Assembly (NCBI GenBank): GCA_031406155.1
Contig: JANOGW010000065.1
Span: 1-64,000, forward strand
Direction of reading: 5' to 3'
Source: JACMNW01 sp031406155
GTDB taxonomy: Bacteria; Pseudomonadota; Alphaproteobacteria; Rhodobacterales; Rhodobacteraceae
DNA length: 64,000 bases
A model generated the notes under the pieces. The model searched no databases. It was not told the origin of the DNA and saw only the letters and a list, made by a program, of their open reading frames with translations. This document shows, in pieces, positions 43,200 through 52,435 of this stretch (positions within the stretch are counted from its first letter, which is position 1; every line of letters starts with the position of its first letter). The position numbers were made by a program, and so were the translations under genes.

Positions 43200-44729
43200 C
43201 TAAACGTTCGCTTCGGTATCCAGCGTCAAAACTGCAGGCGCAGTGCGCAGATCGTCGGTTCCAAGGGCGGTCAGCGGCAGCGCAAGCCGGTTGCGCACCA
43301 CCCATTTCAACTGCCGCTCAGCCCGGGTGATCGCCACATAGGCCAGCCGTTTCCACAATGGCAGCCCCGCCTCGCTGCGCCCCGCCTGCGCTGCCGCATA
43401 TAGATCGGGCGCGAAAACCTGAACGGTTTCCCACTGTGAACCCTGCGCCTTGTGAATGGTCACCGCCGCTCCGTGCAAGAACGCCGCCCCCATGGTGGCA
43501 GCCGACGGAATGAACGGCTCATCCTCGCCGGGCTTTTCGATCTTGATGATCGATGCGGCCGAGACCTGCGGCTCTTCCGCCCCCACGACATGCAACTTGG
43601 CAAAGCCGTCACGATTGCCCGGCCCCATATAGATGACCTGCGCGCCCTTGATCAGGCCGCGCGCCTCCAGATCGATACGCTTCTTGCGGTGTTTCAGCGG
43701 CAACTCGATACCGTCGCAGATCAACGGCTCGCCGGGCAGCAGTTCGAAATCCGGCGCACCCTGTGCCGCCCGGAACGCAGTGATCAGCCGTATCCGCGTG
43801 ACATTGCGCCAGACCAGCACCGGTGACCTTGCCATCAGATCGCAATCCACCCGCTGTGCCACCTCGACGCGGGCGTCGCGCCGCGACGCGGCCTCTACAA
43901 GACCCTCAAACTCCTCGAAGCCCAGATCCGGATCAGCCAGCGCATGCGCCAGATCAAGGATCGGGTTGTCCTCCGCCTGCCGGTGAATGCGCGACAGGAT
44001 CAGCTTGCGTGTATCGCCCAGCTTGTCGAACACCATCTCGCCCGATTGCCCCACAGGGGCCAGCTGCGCCGGATCACCAAACAGGATCAGCGTCGGAAAG
44101 ATCTCGCGCAGATCGTCAAGCTGGCGCGCGTCCAGCATCGAGGATTCGTCCACCAACCCGATATCGAGCGGCTCTTCGCGCCGTTTCCAGCCCTTGATGA
44201 AATCGCTGCCCCGAAGCCCCGCCGCCGCAAGCGCGCCCGGGATCGACGCCACTGCATCGTAAAACGCTTTCGCGCGGTCCAGCGCCAGTTCAGTCAGCCC
44301 CTCGACCGCCGGCCGTGGCGCATTGCCCGCCAGCCAGTCGGCAATGCGTTCATATTGCGGGTCATACATGGGCGTATACAAAATGCGGTGGATCGTGGTC
44401 GCAGGCACGCCGCGCAATCGCAGCACCGACGCCGCCTTGTTGGTCGGCGCCAGTACCGCCAGCGTGCGCCTGTCGCGCCGCCGCCGTCCTTCGTAATCGC
44501 CCGACACGATCTCGACCCCTGCGGCCTTCATCGCCTTGTAGAGGCTGGCCAGCAGCATGGTCTTGCCTGACCCCGCCTTGCCCACCACCGCCAGCACCGA
44601 CGCCTTGCCATCGGCGCGCGGCGTCAGTTCCGAATTCAGCAGATCAACGCCCATACCGCGCAACTGGTCTGAAACCCTGTCCCAGGCTTCGGCCTGATCG
44701 TCGGAAAAAGTAAGTGCGGGGGGCTGCAT
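43200..44729 (-). CDS. RecD-like ATP-dependent DNA helicase/AAA ATPase
   Basis: A 509-residue superfamily 1 helicase. AVVGKAGSGKTMLLASLYKA is Walker A, LAVLAPTNKAASVLRLRGVP is motif Ia, DIGLVDESSMLDARQLDDL is Walker B, and LILFGDPAQLAPVGQSGE is motif III. The C-terminal UvrD-like part has AVTIHKAQGSQWETVQVFAP and KRLAYVAITRAERQLKWVVR. It resembles stand-alone RecD-like helicases of alphaproteobacteria rather than RecD of RecBCD. Its 5' end overlaps the tail of the VOC frame by 94 bases, an overlap that vanishes if the VOC frameshift is corrected. Confidence 0.88.
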   Translation of the reverse strand: MQPPALTFSDDQAEAWDRVSDQLRGMGVDLLNSELTPRADGKASVLAVVGKAGSGKTMLLASLYKAMKAAGVEIVSGDYEGRRRRDRRTLAVLAPTNKAASVLRLRGVPATTIHRILYTPMYDPQYERIADWLAGNAPRPAVEGLTELALDRAKAFYDAVASIPGALAAAGLRGSDFIKGWKRREEPLDIGLVDESSMLDARQLDDLREIFPTLILFGDPAQLAPVGQSGEMVFDKLGDTRKLILSRIHRQAEDNPILDLAHALADPDLGFEEFEGLVEAASRRDARVEVAQRVDCDLMARSPVLVWRNVTRIRLITAFRAAQGAPDFELLPGEPLICDGIELPLKHRKKRIDLEARGLIKGAQVIYMGPGNRDGFAKLHVVGAEEPQVSAASIIKIEKPGEDEPFIPSAATMGAAFLHGAAVTIHKAQGSQWETVQVFAPDLYAAAQAGRSEAGLPLWKRLAYVAITRAERQLKWVVRNRLALPLTALGTDDLRTAPAVLTLDTEANV

Positions 44730-45244
44730 ACGTCAATCTTATTGCAGTGCCGCAGAATAGACCAGACAGCGACCCCGAATTTACCGCCCCCGCGCCGACC
44801 ATTCCGAATACGCCCGATCCCGAAATCCGCATCGGCGGGCATATCCAGCGCTGCAATGAACTCGATGCTATTCCCATCAGGATCCTTGAAATAAATTGAG
44901 ACTGATGGCATCCAGCCAATCACAACCGGCTCGTCCACCTGCTCGCCGTTAAACCCCAACGGCGTCACATCCAAAGCACGCAGCCGGTCCACCGCCGCAA
45001 TCACATCGTCCAATCCCATCCGAAACGCAAAATGCTGCACCATCCTCAATGGCCCAGACCCGGTGCCCCATAGTCCAAGCATCCCCGTGGTTTTGTCTCC
45101 CACCCAAAACAACGCCACATTGCGCGCCGTCATTTCGCGCGCCAACGTCAGACCAATAACATCCCGGTAAAACGCAACAGACCGCGCCAAATCAAACACC
45201 GGAAGGTGGGTTTCATAAACCGCCAGAATACCAAAATCCGCCAT
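44636..45244 (-). CDS. VOC (glyoxalase/bleomycin resistance) family protein, probable 3' frameshift
   Basis: The start is a typical VOC domain: LAVYETHLPVFDLARSVAFY, NVALFWVGDKTTGMLGLWGT, QHFAFRMGLDDVIAAVDRL and YFKDPDGNSIEFIAALD with the metal-site Glu. After DADFGIG the frame wanders through about 55 unlikely residues into the helicase gene. Restoring one C at about 44813 gives PYSEWSARGR and a stop at 44781-44783, the family's normal ending. So the true gene is probably 44781-45244 with one base missing. The start ATG is 45244. Substrate unknown. Confidence 0.75.
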   Translation of the reverse strand: MADFGILAVYETHLPVFDLARSVAFYRDVIGLTLAREMTARNVALFWVGDKTTGMLGLWGTGSGPLRMVQHFAFRMGLDDVIAAVDRLRALDVTPLGFNGEQVDEPVVIGWMPSVSIYFKDPDGNSIEFIAALDMPADADFGIGRIRNGRRGGGKFGVAVWSILRHCNKIDVCSPPHLLFPTIRPKPGTGFQTSCAVWALIC

Positions 45245-45299
45245 CGGGTTTTCCTGTCGCCCGCGCCCACAGATCGCTGGGCTGGCCCAAGAATGAACC

Positions 45300-45467
45300 T
45301 TAGTCCGGCACGATACCACCCGGCACCGCATCAGCTTCAAGCACAGCAATCTCGGCCACGGCAACTTCCAGCGTTTGCTGTGCAGCGAGCGCAATACCGG
45401 GCAGATTATTCGCCTTGGCGTAGGCCTGAAGATCCGTCAAGACGTCAAGTATCCAAGCGTGCCGCAT
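45300..45467 (-). CDS. Small conserved-type hypothetical protein
   Basis: A 55-residue, alpha-helical, acidic protein: MRHAWILDVLTDLQAYAKAN, then ALAAQQTLEVAVAEIAVLEA. GGAGACAG precedes the ATG at close to ideal spacing, which is the main evidence that it is real. Small proteins of this look are encoded in many Rhodobacteraceae, but no function is known. It lies upstream of the VOC gene on the same strand. Confidence 0.65.
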   Translation of the reverse strand: MRHAWILDVLTDLQAYAKANNLPGIALAAQQTLEVAVAEIAVLEADAVPGGIVPD

Positions 45468-45625
45468 TCTGTCTCCAACCCGGGGTTCCGGGGTTGACCG
45501 ACACGAGGATCGATCAACCTTAGGGAGACAATATTTACAATTGGGTCAATCAAAGGTTTATCGACCCAGCGCTGCCTCTGCAAAAATCCGCTGCATTTTA
45601 GGCATTCTCAAGGATCGCGCGCCAC

Positions 45626-46918
45626 CTATCGCGCCCGACTTGCCTCCAGCGTGTCTTCGAACGTGCGCAGACCGGTGCGCGGGGCTTGCACCAGCACCGC
45701 CATGTTGCCCGGCTTGTGTTTGTTGTGGCGCATCAGCATATGTGCGGCCGGAATTTCGGCCCAGGGAAACACCTCCGACATGCACGGGTCAAGGCGCCGT
45801 TCGACCATCAGCTTGTTCGCCGCCGCCGCCTGTTTCAGATGCGCAAAATGGCTGCCTTGCAGGCGCTTCTGATGCATCCACATGTAACGGACATCAAAGG
45901 TGCAGTTGAACCCCGAGGTGCCAGCACAGATCACCACCATGCCGCCCTTCTTGCACACCAGAGACGACACCGGAAAGGTCGCTTCGCCGGGATGTTCGAA
46001 CACCAGATCGACGTTCACGCCCTTGCCGGTGATATCCCAGATCGCCTTGCCGAATTTGCGGGCTTCGGTGAACCATGTGGCATATTCCGGGCTGCCAACC
46101 GTCGGCAACTGACCCCAACAGCTAAAATCCTTGCGGTTGATGACGCCTTTCGCCCCCAGCCCCATCACGAACTCGCGCTTGTCCTCTTCGGAAATCACGC
46201 CGATGGCGTTGGCCCCGGCAGTATTCACCAACTGGATCGCATATGACCCGAGACCCCCCGATGCCCCCCAAACCAGCACGTTCTGCCCCGGCTTCAGATC
46301 ATGCGGTTCATGCCCGAACAGCATCCGGTACGCAGTTGCGAGCGTCAGCGTATAGCAGGCACTTTCCTCCCATGTCAGGTGCTTTGGGCGCGGCATCAGT
46401 TGCTGCGCCTGTGCGCGGGTGAACTGCGCAAAGCTGCCGTCCGGCGTCTCATAGCCCCAGATGCGCTGGCTGGGCGAAAACATCGGATCGCCGCCGTTGC
46501 ATTCTTCGTCATCGCCGTCATCCTGATTGCAATGGATCACAACCTCGTCGCCCACTTTCCAGCGTTTCACCTTGTCGCCCACCGCCCAGACGATACCCGA
46601 CGCATCCGATCCGGCAATGTGATAGGGTTGCTTGTGGCCGTCAAACGGGCTGATAGGTTGGCCGAGTGACGCCCAGACGCCGTTGTAATTGACGCCCGCC
46701 GCCATCACCAGCACCAGCACCTCGTTGCTGTCGATGGCCCAGGTATCGACAACCTCGACCTGCATTGCGGTGTCAGGCTCGCCGTGTCGCTCGCGCCGGA
46801 TCGTCCAGGCATGCATCTGTGCGGGCACATGGCCGAGGGGCGGCATTTCGCCCAGCGCGTAGAGATCTTTTTGTGGCGCATCATAGATCGGTGCGGCGTT
46901 GTGAGTATCCAGAGCCAT
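45626..46918 (-). CDS. ccr: Crotonyl-CoA carboxylase/reductase
   Basis: A 430-residue medium-chain reductase. The start is DLYALGEMPPLGHVPAQMHA, followed by GVNYNGVWASLGQPISPFDG, HIAGSDASGIVWAVGDKVKR, CNQDDGDDEECNGGDPMFSP and NVLVWGASGGLGSYAIQLVN (NADPH site), a pattern specific to Ccr. It reductively carboxylates crotonyl-CoA to ethylmalonyl-CoA, the key step of the ethylmalonyl-CoA pathway for acetyl-CoA assimilation. GGGAGG before the ATG at 46918 decides the start. The mutase of the same pathway is encoded 2.5 kb away on the other strand. Confidence 0.95.
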   Translation of the reverse strand: MALDTHNAAPIYDAPQKDLYALGEMPPLGHVPAQMHAWTIRRERHGEPDTAMQVEVVDTWAIDSNEVLVLVMAAGVNYNGVWASLGQPISPFDGHKQPYHIAGSDASGIVWAVGDKVKRWKVGDEVVIHCNQDDGDDEECNGGDPMFSPSQRIWGYETPDGSFAQFTRAQAQQLMPRPKHLTWEESACYTLTLATAYRMLFGHEPHDLKPGQNVLVWGASGGLGSYAIQLVNTAGANAIGVISEEDKREFVMGLGAKGVINRKDFSCWGQLPTVGSPEYATWFTEARKFGKAIWDITGKGVNVDLVFEHPGEATFPVSSLVCKKGGMVVICAGTSGFNCTFDVRYMWMHQKRLQGSHFAHLKQAAAANKLMVERRLDPCMSEVFPWAEIPAAHMLMRHNKHKPGNMAVLVQAPRTGLRTFEDTLEASRAR

Positions 46919-47029
46919 CGGGGCCTCCCTGATCCAAACCATTGCCGCAACGCAGAATCGGGGCGGCTTTTTCTCTGAATATTAGCCAAGTTGAAACATT
47001 GCAACCAATAACTACCCCGTTTTGTAATA

Positions 47030-48415
47030 TTATGTCTGCCGCGTCGCAGCAATTGCTAACCCCAAAACCTGCTGAACAGAGGCCGCATAAAACTCCAGCA
47101 GCGCGCGTCCGTTTGCCGAGGCTTGTAATCCGCCCGTTTCCTCGGTGACAATCCCACGTGCGATCAGCGGTGCCAACCCTTCGCTTAACGTCGTCTCCAG
47201 CCCCTGCGGCGGCAGTTTCAGCACGGCACCCACGTTCGACAACCGCTGCGACAAATCTGCGATGCAGGCCAGCAAATGCGCCCGGTCCGCCACGCCGTCC
47301 AGAAGGGCCGCCGCGACCAGCGGTACTGGCAGGATTGGCACAACTTTTGTGATCTCTGCCATCAGACAGGTACCCAGCGCCTCGGTCGTGGCATCCGGCG
47401 TCGCCAGCATGAACGCCCGCAACGAAACCGGCGGGCCGAACCCGGCGGTGGCCGTTCCAAACCCGCCAAACCGCCCCCGCATCATCCGCCAAAACATCCG
47501 TGCGGTGAACAGCGCAATCGTCCAGGGGTTCGCGCGAAACCGCCGCGTCCCCTCGCCCCGGGCCTCGGTCAGCAGGCGATCTTCCAGCACCCGGTCATAG
47601 GCCAGGCCGACCGGCACGAAGATCACATCGCGGTCGGCACGCGGATCAAACCCGCTGAAAATGTAGCTCAACAGCCCCATCCGCGCCTGCCCGACCCGAC
47701 CGTCCAGACTTAGCCCCCCCTCGGGGAACATCGCCTGAGTGGTGCCATCATCGGTGGCGATCTGCACATAGCGCGCCAGAACCCGGCGATAGAGCGTGTT
47801 CCGGCTGCCACGACGGATGAAATACGCCCCCATCGCGCGGATCAACCGGCTGAGCGGCCACACCCGAGCCCATTCCCCAACCGCGTAAGAAATCGCAGAC
47901 CGATTGGCGACCAGCCAGGTGATCAGCACATAATCCATGTTGCTGCGGTGGTTCATCACAAAGATGACCGTCGCCTTTGGTTGAATGCTGGCCAGTGCCG
48001 CATCAACCTTGCCGATCCTCACCCGGTACAGACCCCTGCTCAACTTGCGCGCCGCACGGATCGCAACGCCGAAATAAAGCGACGCCGAAAACCCCGGCAC
48101 AATTTCACGCGCATAGCGTCGGGCTTCTTCGAACGCGACCGACCCCGGCACGCCCGTCTCTGCAGCGTGATCGGTCACCGCCTCCAGCACGCGCGGGTCA
48201 TACATCAGCCGCACGATCATGTCCTGCCGCCGTGCCAAACGGAACGGCTCGATCGGCCGGTCCAGCCGCGTGTTGATCCGCGCCACCGCCCGTTCGGCCC
48301 ATTTTCGGAAAAACCAGCGCACCGATGGAAACAGGAAATGCGATGCAAAGGTGACGCCAGCAAAGCCAAGCACCAGAACCATTAGCCAAAGAGGAACCGC
48401 AATGGGCTGGAACAT
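47030..48415 (-). CDS. Membrane 1-acyl-glycerol-3-phosphate/glycerol-3-phosphate acyltransferase
   Basis: A 461-residue protein with an N-terminal membrane segment (AVPLWLMVLVLGFAGVTFA). The acyltransferase motifs are VIFVMNHRSNMDYVLITWLV (NHxxxxD), RRGSRNTLYRRVLARYV and AMFPEGGLSLDGRVGQARMG (FPEG). It would acylate a glycerol phosphate in phospholipid synthesis. A PlsB/PlsC-like gene at this place, beside ccr, is common in Rhodobacteraceae. It is upstream of ccr on the same strand with an A/T-rich gap of about 110 bases that probably holds the ccr promoter. Confidence 0.82.
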   Translation of the reverse strand: MFQPIAVPLWLMVLVLGFAGVTFASHFLFPSVRWFFRKWAERAVARINTRLDRPIEPFRLARRQDMIVRLMYDPRVLEAVTDHAAETGVPGSVAFEEARRYAREIVPGFSASLYFGVAIRAARKLSRGLYRVRIGKVDAALASIQPKATVIFVMNHRSNMDYVLITWLVANRSAISYAVGEWARVWPLSRLIRAMGAYFIRRGSRNTLYRRVLARYVQIATDDGTTQAMFPEGGLSLDGRVGQARMGLLSYIFSGFDPRADRDVIFVPVGLAYDRVLEDRLLTEARGEGTRRFRANPWTIALFTARMFWRMMRGRFGGFGTATAGFGPPVSLRAFMLATPDATTEALGTCLMAEITKVVPILPVPLVAAALLDGVADRAHLLACIADLSQRLSNVGAVLKLPPQGLETTLSEGLAPLIARGIVTEETGGLQASANGRALLEFYAASVQQVLGLAIAATRQT

Positions 48416-48692
48416 CCCGCAACTCTGGCAGCAAATGCCGATCCGGTAAATCCCGCCAATAGCTTGTCATGAAACAAGCCGGCGCAGGCTTCCTGCAGGC
48501 TTAGGGCGGATGCGACCCCTGATCCGGACTGCAGTCGGCCCGCGCGATTGCCATATCAGGCAAAGACCAAACAATGCCTTCGTTTGACCGTCAATAATCG
48601 TTTCAACTATCGGTAGAATTTGGTAACCTGAGCACTCGCTACTATGGGCAATTTCGTGACTTCGTTTCCGTTCAATCGCTATTGGAGGCAAC

Positions 48693-49325
48693 ATGCTGAA
48701 ATCCGTGATCGCCGGTCTTGCGCTTTGCCTGACCAGCACAATCGGCTCCGCCGCCACCGTAACCTTGGATTTTGACGGCCTGCGCGGCAACATCACCGGG
48801 TTGGATCTTGGCGGGGTGTCCATCACAGCAGGCACCAACGATGTGTCGATCGGATTTAGCGGTACAGGTTCTTTTGCGCTGATCAATCAGAATTCGTTCT
48901 ACGGTATTGGCAGCCCGGACAATCTTTTCCGCGCTGATTTCAGCGTTGCCGGCGTTTCGTCCGTTTCCATCGGCATGGGCGATGGCAGGTACTTCGATCC
49001 AGTAGAAGATAACGATGAGCTGATCCTCGAAGCCTATGATCGTAACGATGTTCTGCTTGCCAGAACTTTTGCCTCGATCCTCAGCTTTTTCGAGATCTAT
49101 CTGCCGTTGCAGGTTGCCGCGCCCAATATCAGCTACGTCCGTTTTGGTGGCATCGATGAGAACGGTTTGAACACCATTTACGCCGACAATCTGTCCTTCA
49201 CCTATGAGCCGCCGATTGCACCTGTGCCACTTCCCGCCACTGGAGTGCTGCTGATCGCGGCGCTTGGCCTGCTGGCTGCCGCGCGGCGATATTGGCCCGG
49301 CACAAGGCGCAGAGTCCGCGCCTAG
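48693..49325 (+). CDS. VPLPA-CTERM surface-sorted protein
   Basis: A 210-residue exported protein. The signal peptide is MLKSVIAGLALCLTSTIGSA. The middle is beta-rich with glycine and aspartate. The C-terminus has VPLPATGVLLIAALGLL followed by AARRYW and a basic tail: the VPLPA motif, one membrane span and arginines, which is the VPLPA-CTERM sorting signal cut by an exosortase/rhombosortase-type system. TTGGAGG precedes the ATG. It stands between the divergent ecm and acyltransferase genes and has no evident link to that pathway. Confidence 0.85.
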   Translation: MLKSVIAGLALCLTSTIGSAATVTLDFDGLRGNITGLDLGGVSITAGTNDVSIGFSGTGSFALINQNSFYGIGSPDNLFRADFSVAGVSSVSIGMGDGRYFDPVEDNDELILEAYDRNDVLLARTFASILSFFEIYLPLQVAAPNISYVRFGGIDENGLNTIYADNLSFTYEPPIAPVPLPATGVLLIAALGLLAAARRYWPGTRRRVRA

Positions 49326-49382
49326 ACATGCTGCATCGCAGCGTTTGACTTCGTCATAAAATTGCGCGTATCCTCGGGTAAC

Positions 49383-49397
49383 CGCAACAATATTGCG
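49383..49397. promoter_or_regulatory. Inverted repeat in the ecm leader
   Basis: CGCAA-CAATA-TTGCG, a perfect 5-bp inverted repeat with a 5-base spacer, lies 23 bases before the ecm start. Regulators of acyl-CoA metabolism of the ScfR/RamB/PccR type recognise TTGCAA-like half-sites, and the ccr upstream region contains ATTGCAACC. The link is speculative. Confidence 0.3.
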
Positions 49398-49419
49398 ATC
49401 CAGACAAACGAGGCTGCCG

Positions 49420-51390
49420 ATGTCCGCGAACGATACCCCCAAAGATGCGCCATGGCTGTTTCGCACCTATGCCGGTCATTCCACCGCCACCGCGTCAAAC
49501 GCGCTATACCGGGCCAACCTTGCCAAGGGGCAGACCGGACTTTCGGTTGCCTTCGATCTACCGACCCAGACCGGCTATGACTGCGACCACGACCTTGCGC
49601 GCGGCGAGGTTGGCAAGGTTGGTGTGCCCATCTCGCATTTGGGCGACATGCGTGCGCTATTTGCCGATATCCCGCTGACCCGGATGAACACCTCTATGAC
49701 CATCAATGCCACGGCCCCTTGGCTGCTGGCGCTGTATATCGCCGTGGCCGAGGAACAGGGGGCAGACATCAAGGCCCTGCAAGGCACCGTGCAGAACGAC
49801 ATCATCAAGGAATATCTGTCGCGCGGCACTTACATCTGCCCGCCGAAACCCAGCCTCAGGATGATCACCGACGTCGCCGCCTACACGCAGGAACATCTGC
49901 CGAAATGGAACCCTATGAACATTTGTTCATATCACTTGCAAGAGGCCGGTGCGGCGCCGGAACAGGAGCTTGCCTTCGCGTTGGCCACCGCCTGCGCCGT
50001 GCTGGATGATCTGCGCGCCAAGGTTTCCCCCGCCGAATTCCCAAATATGGTTGGTCGCATTTCCTTCTTCGTCAACGCCGGCATCCGCTTTGTCACCGAG
50101 TTGTGCAAAATGCGCGCCTTCGTCGATCTGTGGGATGAAATCTGCGAACACCGCTACGGCGTGACAGACCCGAAATACCGGCGCTTCCGTTACGGCGTTC
50201 AGGTGAACTCGCTTGGCCTCACCGAACAGCAGCCCGAAAACAACGTCTACCGCATTCTGATCGAAATGTTAGCGGTGACCCTGTCCAAAAACGCCCGCGC
50301 CCGTGCCGTGCAGCTTCCGGCGTGGAACGAGGCTTTGGGCCTGCCCCGGCCATGGGATCAGCAATGGTCCCTGCGTATGCAACAGATCCTAGCATATGAA
50401 ACCGATCTGCTGGAATATGACGATCTGTTCGATGGCAACCCCGTCATCGACCGAAAAGTTGCCGCCCTGAAAGACGGCGCGCGTCAGGAACTCGCCCAGA
50501 TTGACGCCATGGGCGGTGCTGTCGCCGCCATCGACTACATGAAATCCCGCCTCGTCGAAGCGAATGCCGACCGCATCGCAAAAATAGAGTCCGGCGAAAC
50601 CACTGTCGTCGGCGTTAACCGCTGGATCGAAACCACACCCTCCCCGCTCACCGCAGGCGACGGCTCCGTTATGGCGTCCGACCCGGAAGCCGAGGCAGAC
50701 CAGATCGCCCGCCTGACCGCGTGGAAAGGGGCCCGCGACGATGCGGCCATCAAGGCCGCACTCGTCACGCTGCGCAGTGCCGCGCAGAGTGGCGCCAACA
50801 TCATGCCAGCCTCGATTGCTTGCGCCCGCGCAGGTGTCACCACCGGCGAATGGGGCGCAGTTATCCGTGCCGCTTTCGGCGAATACCGCGCGCCGACCGG
50901 TGTCAGCCGCGCGCCCTCCAACCGCACCGAAGGCCTGCAACCCATCCGCGACGCCGTGCAAGAAGTCTCCGCCAAACTCGGGCGGCCTCTGAAATTCCTG
51001 ATGGGCAAACCCGGTCTTGACGGCCATTCCAACGGTGCCGAACAAATCGCCGCCCGGGCCCGTGACTGCGGCATGGATATCCACTACGACGGCATCCGCC
51101 TGACCCCCGCCGAGATCGTCGCCGCCGCGATAGAAGCAAGCCCCCATGTCGTCGGCCTGTCGATCCTGTCGGGTAGCCACCTCCCCCTGATCGCCGAAGT
51201 CATGGCCGGCTTGCGCACGGCAGGTCTATCCCACATCCCCCTTATCGTCGGCGGCATCATCCCAGAAGATGATGCTGCCGCCCTGCGCCGGGCCGGTGTG
51301 GCAGCAGTCTACACGCCGAAGGATTTCGAGCTGAACAAGATCATGATGGATATCGTGGGTCTGGTGGAACCGGGTGCTGCCGCTGCCTGA
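49420..51390 (+). CDS. ecm: Ethylmalonyl-CoA mutase (B12-dependent)
   Basis: A 656-residue B12 enzyme. The TIM-barrel part shows FRTYAGHSTATASNALYRAN, GLSVAFDLPTQTGYDCDHDL, NTSMTINATAPWLLALYIAV and QGTVQNDIIKEYLSRGTYIC, close to methylmalonyl-CoA mutase. The C-terminal cobalamin domain carries the DxHxxG motif in GLDGHSNGAEQIA, and later GLSILSGSH and LIVGGIIPEDDA. It converts (2R)-ethylmalonyl-CoA to methylsuccinyl-CoA. Ecm is distinguished from MeaA/Mcm by this start and by the neighbouring ccr. The ATG at 49420 follows GAGG. Confidence 0.92.
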   Translation: MSANDTPKDAPWLFRTYAGHSTATASNALYRANLAKGQTGLSVAFDLPTQTGYDCDHDLARGEVGKVGVPISHLGDMRALFADIPLTRMNTSMTINATAPWLLALYIAVAEEQGADIKALQGTVQNDIIKEYLSRGTYICPPKPSLRMITDVAAYTQEHLPKWNPMNICSYHLQEAGAAPEQELAFALATACAVLDDLRAKVSPAEFPNMVGRISFFVNAGIRFVTELCKMRAFVDLWDEICEHRYGVTDPKYRRFRYGVQVNSLGLTEQQPENNVYRILIEMLAVTLSKNARARAVQLPAWNEALGLPRPWDQQWSLRMQQILAYETDLLEYDDLFDGNPVIDRKVAALKDGARQELAQIDAMGGAVAAIDYMKSRLVEANADRIAKIESGETTVVGVNRWIETTPSPLTAGDGSVMASDPEAEADQIARLTAWKGARDDAAIKAALVTLRSAAQSGANIMPASIACARAGVTTGEWGAVIRAAFGEYRAPTGVSRAPSNRTEGLQPIRDAVQEVSAKLGRPLKFLMGKPGLDGHSNGAEQIAARARDCGMDIHYDGIRLTPAEIVAAAIEASPHVVGLSILSGSHLPLIAEVMAGLRTAGLSHIPLIVGGIIPEDDAAALRRAGVAAVYTPKDFELNKIMMDIVGLVEPGAAAA

Positions 51391-51591
51391 GACTACCGTC
51401 TTCCTTTTCGAAAAACGCTCATCTCGCAGCTTGATGGTTCTGCGCAGTCCGGATGCCTGATTAACCTCTGGAAACTGCGATAATCGTGTGCACAACATGT
51501 GTGCTAGGGGGGACAGCAGGCATCCCCTGAAAAATCAACAATCACAGCGGGTGAACCCTGTTTTCCAGCTAATTCCGAAAAAGGGCCAAAT

Positions 51592-52296
51592 ATGACATTC
51601 CACATCGGCGCAAAACCGGGCGACATCGCCGAAACCGTCCTGCTGCCCGGTGATCCGTACCGGGCCCGTTGGGCGGCGCAGACCTACCTGGAAAACCCGG
51701 TTCTGGTGAACGAAGTGCGTGGCATGTTGGGCTATACCGGCACTTGGAAAGGCCACCGGGTTACCATCCACGGCTCCGGTATGGGGATGCCGTCGCTGTC
51801 GATCTATGCCAATGAGCTGATGAAAGACTACGGCGCGCGAACCCTGATCCGTATCGGATCGGCAGGTGCGTTGCAGCCCCATGTCAAATTGCGCGACGTG
51901 GTCATTGCGCAGACCGCATCGACCAACGGCAGCCCGTCCCGGTCGATATTCCGCGAACTCAACTTCGCACCCTGCGCCGATTTTGGCCTGTTATCCGCGG
52001 CTTACATAGCGGCCCAATCCATTGGTGTGCCGGTGCACGTCGGCGGCATCTACTCGTCCGACACCTTCTATGACGAGCGCCAGGATCTGTCGGATCAACT
52101 CCAGCGCCATGGCACTCTCTGTGTGGAAATGGAGGCGGCCGAACTATACACCCTTGCCGCCCGCTACGGCCGCCGCGCACTGGCCGTCCTGACCATATCC
52201 GATCATATCCTGACGCAGGAAGCTCTGCCCGCCGATCAGCGCGAGCGCAGCTTTGGTGCCATGGTCGAGGTCGCCCTGCACGCCGCCTTCGCCTGA
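51592..52296 (+). CDS. deoD: Purine-nucleoside phosphorylase
   Basis: A 234-residue PNP of the hexameric DeoD type. HIGAKPGDIAETVLLPGDPY (phosphate site), GSGMGMPSLSIYANEL, IRIGSAGALQPHVKLRDVVI, and CVEMEAAELYTLAARYGRRA (ribose/base site) are conserved. It splits purine nucleosides into base and ribose-1-phosphate. Next to ecm, but separated by 200 bases and probably on its own promoter. The 5'-nucleotidase and ribokinase-like genes 10 kb away could belong to the same nucleoside economy. Confidence 0.93.
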   Translation: MTFHIGAKPGDIAETVLLPGDPYRARWAAQTYLENPVLVNEVRGMLGYTGTWKGHRVTIHGSGMGMPSLSIYANELMKDYGARTLIRIGSAGALQPHVKLRDVVIAQTASTNGSPSRSIFRELNFAPCADFGLLSAAYIAAQSIGVPVHVGGIYSSDTFYDERQDLSDQLQRHGTLCVEMEAAELYTLAARYGRRALAVLTISDHILTQEALPADQRERSFGAMVEVALHAAFA

Positions 52297-52435
52297 AACC
52301 GCTCTGCACCCCTTGCGCGTCCTTGTCGCGCCAGCGCAGACGCTCGCACAGGGCGGATAGGCGATCCGCCAAGCTTCCCCTTGACCCTTCCGATTCGCAG
52401 GCGTCTAGTGCCGCCCCCACGAACAGGAGACGGCA

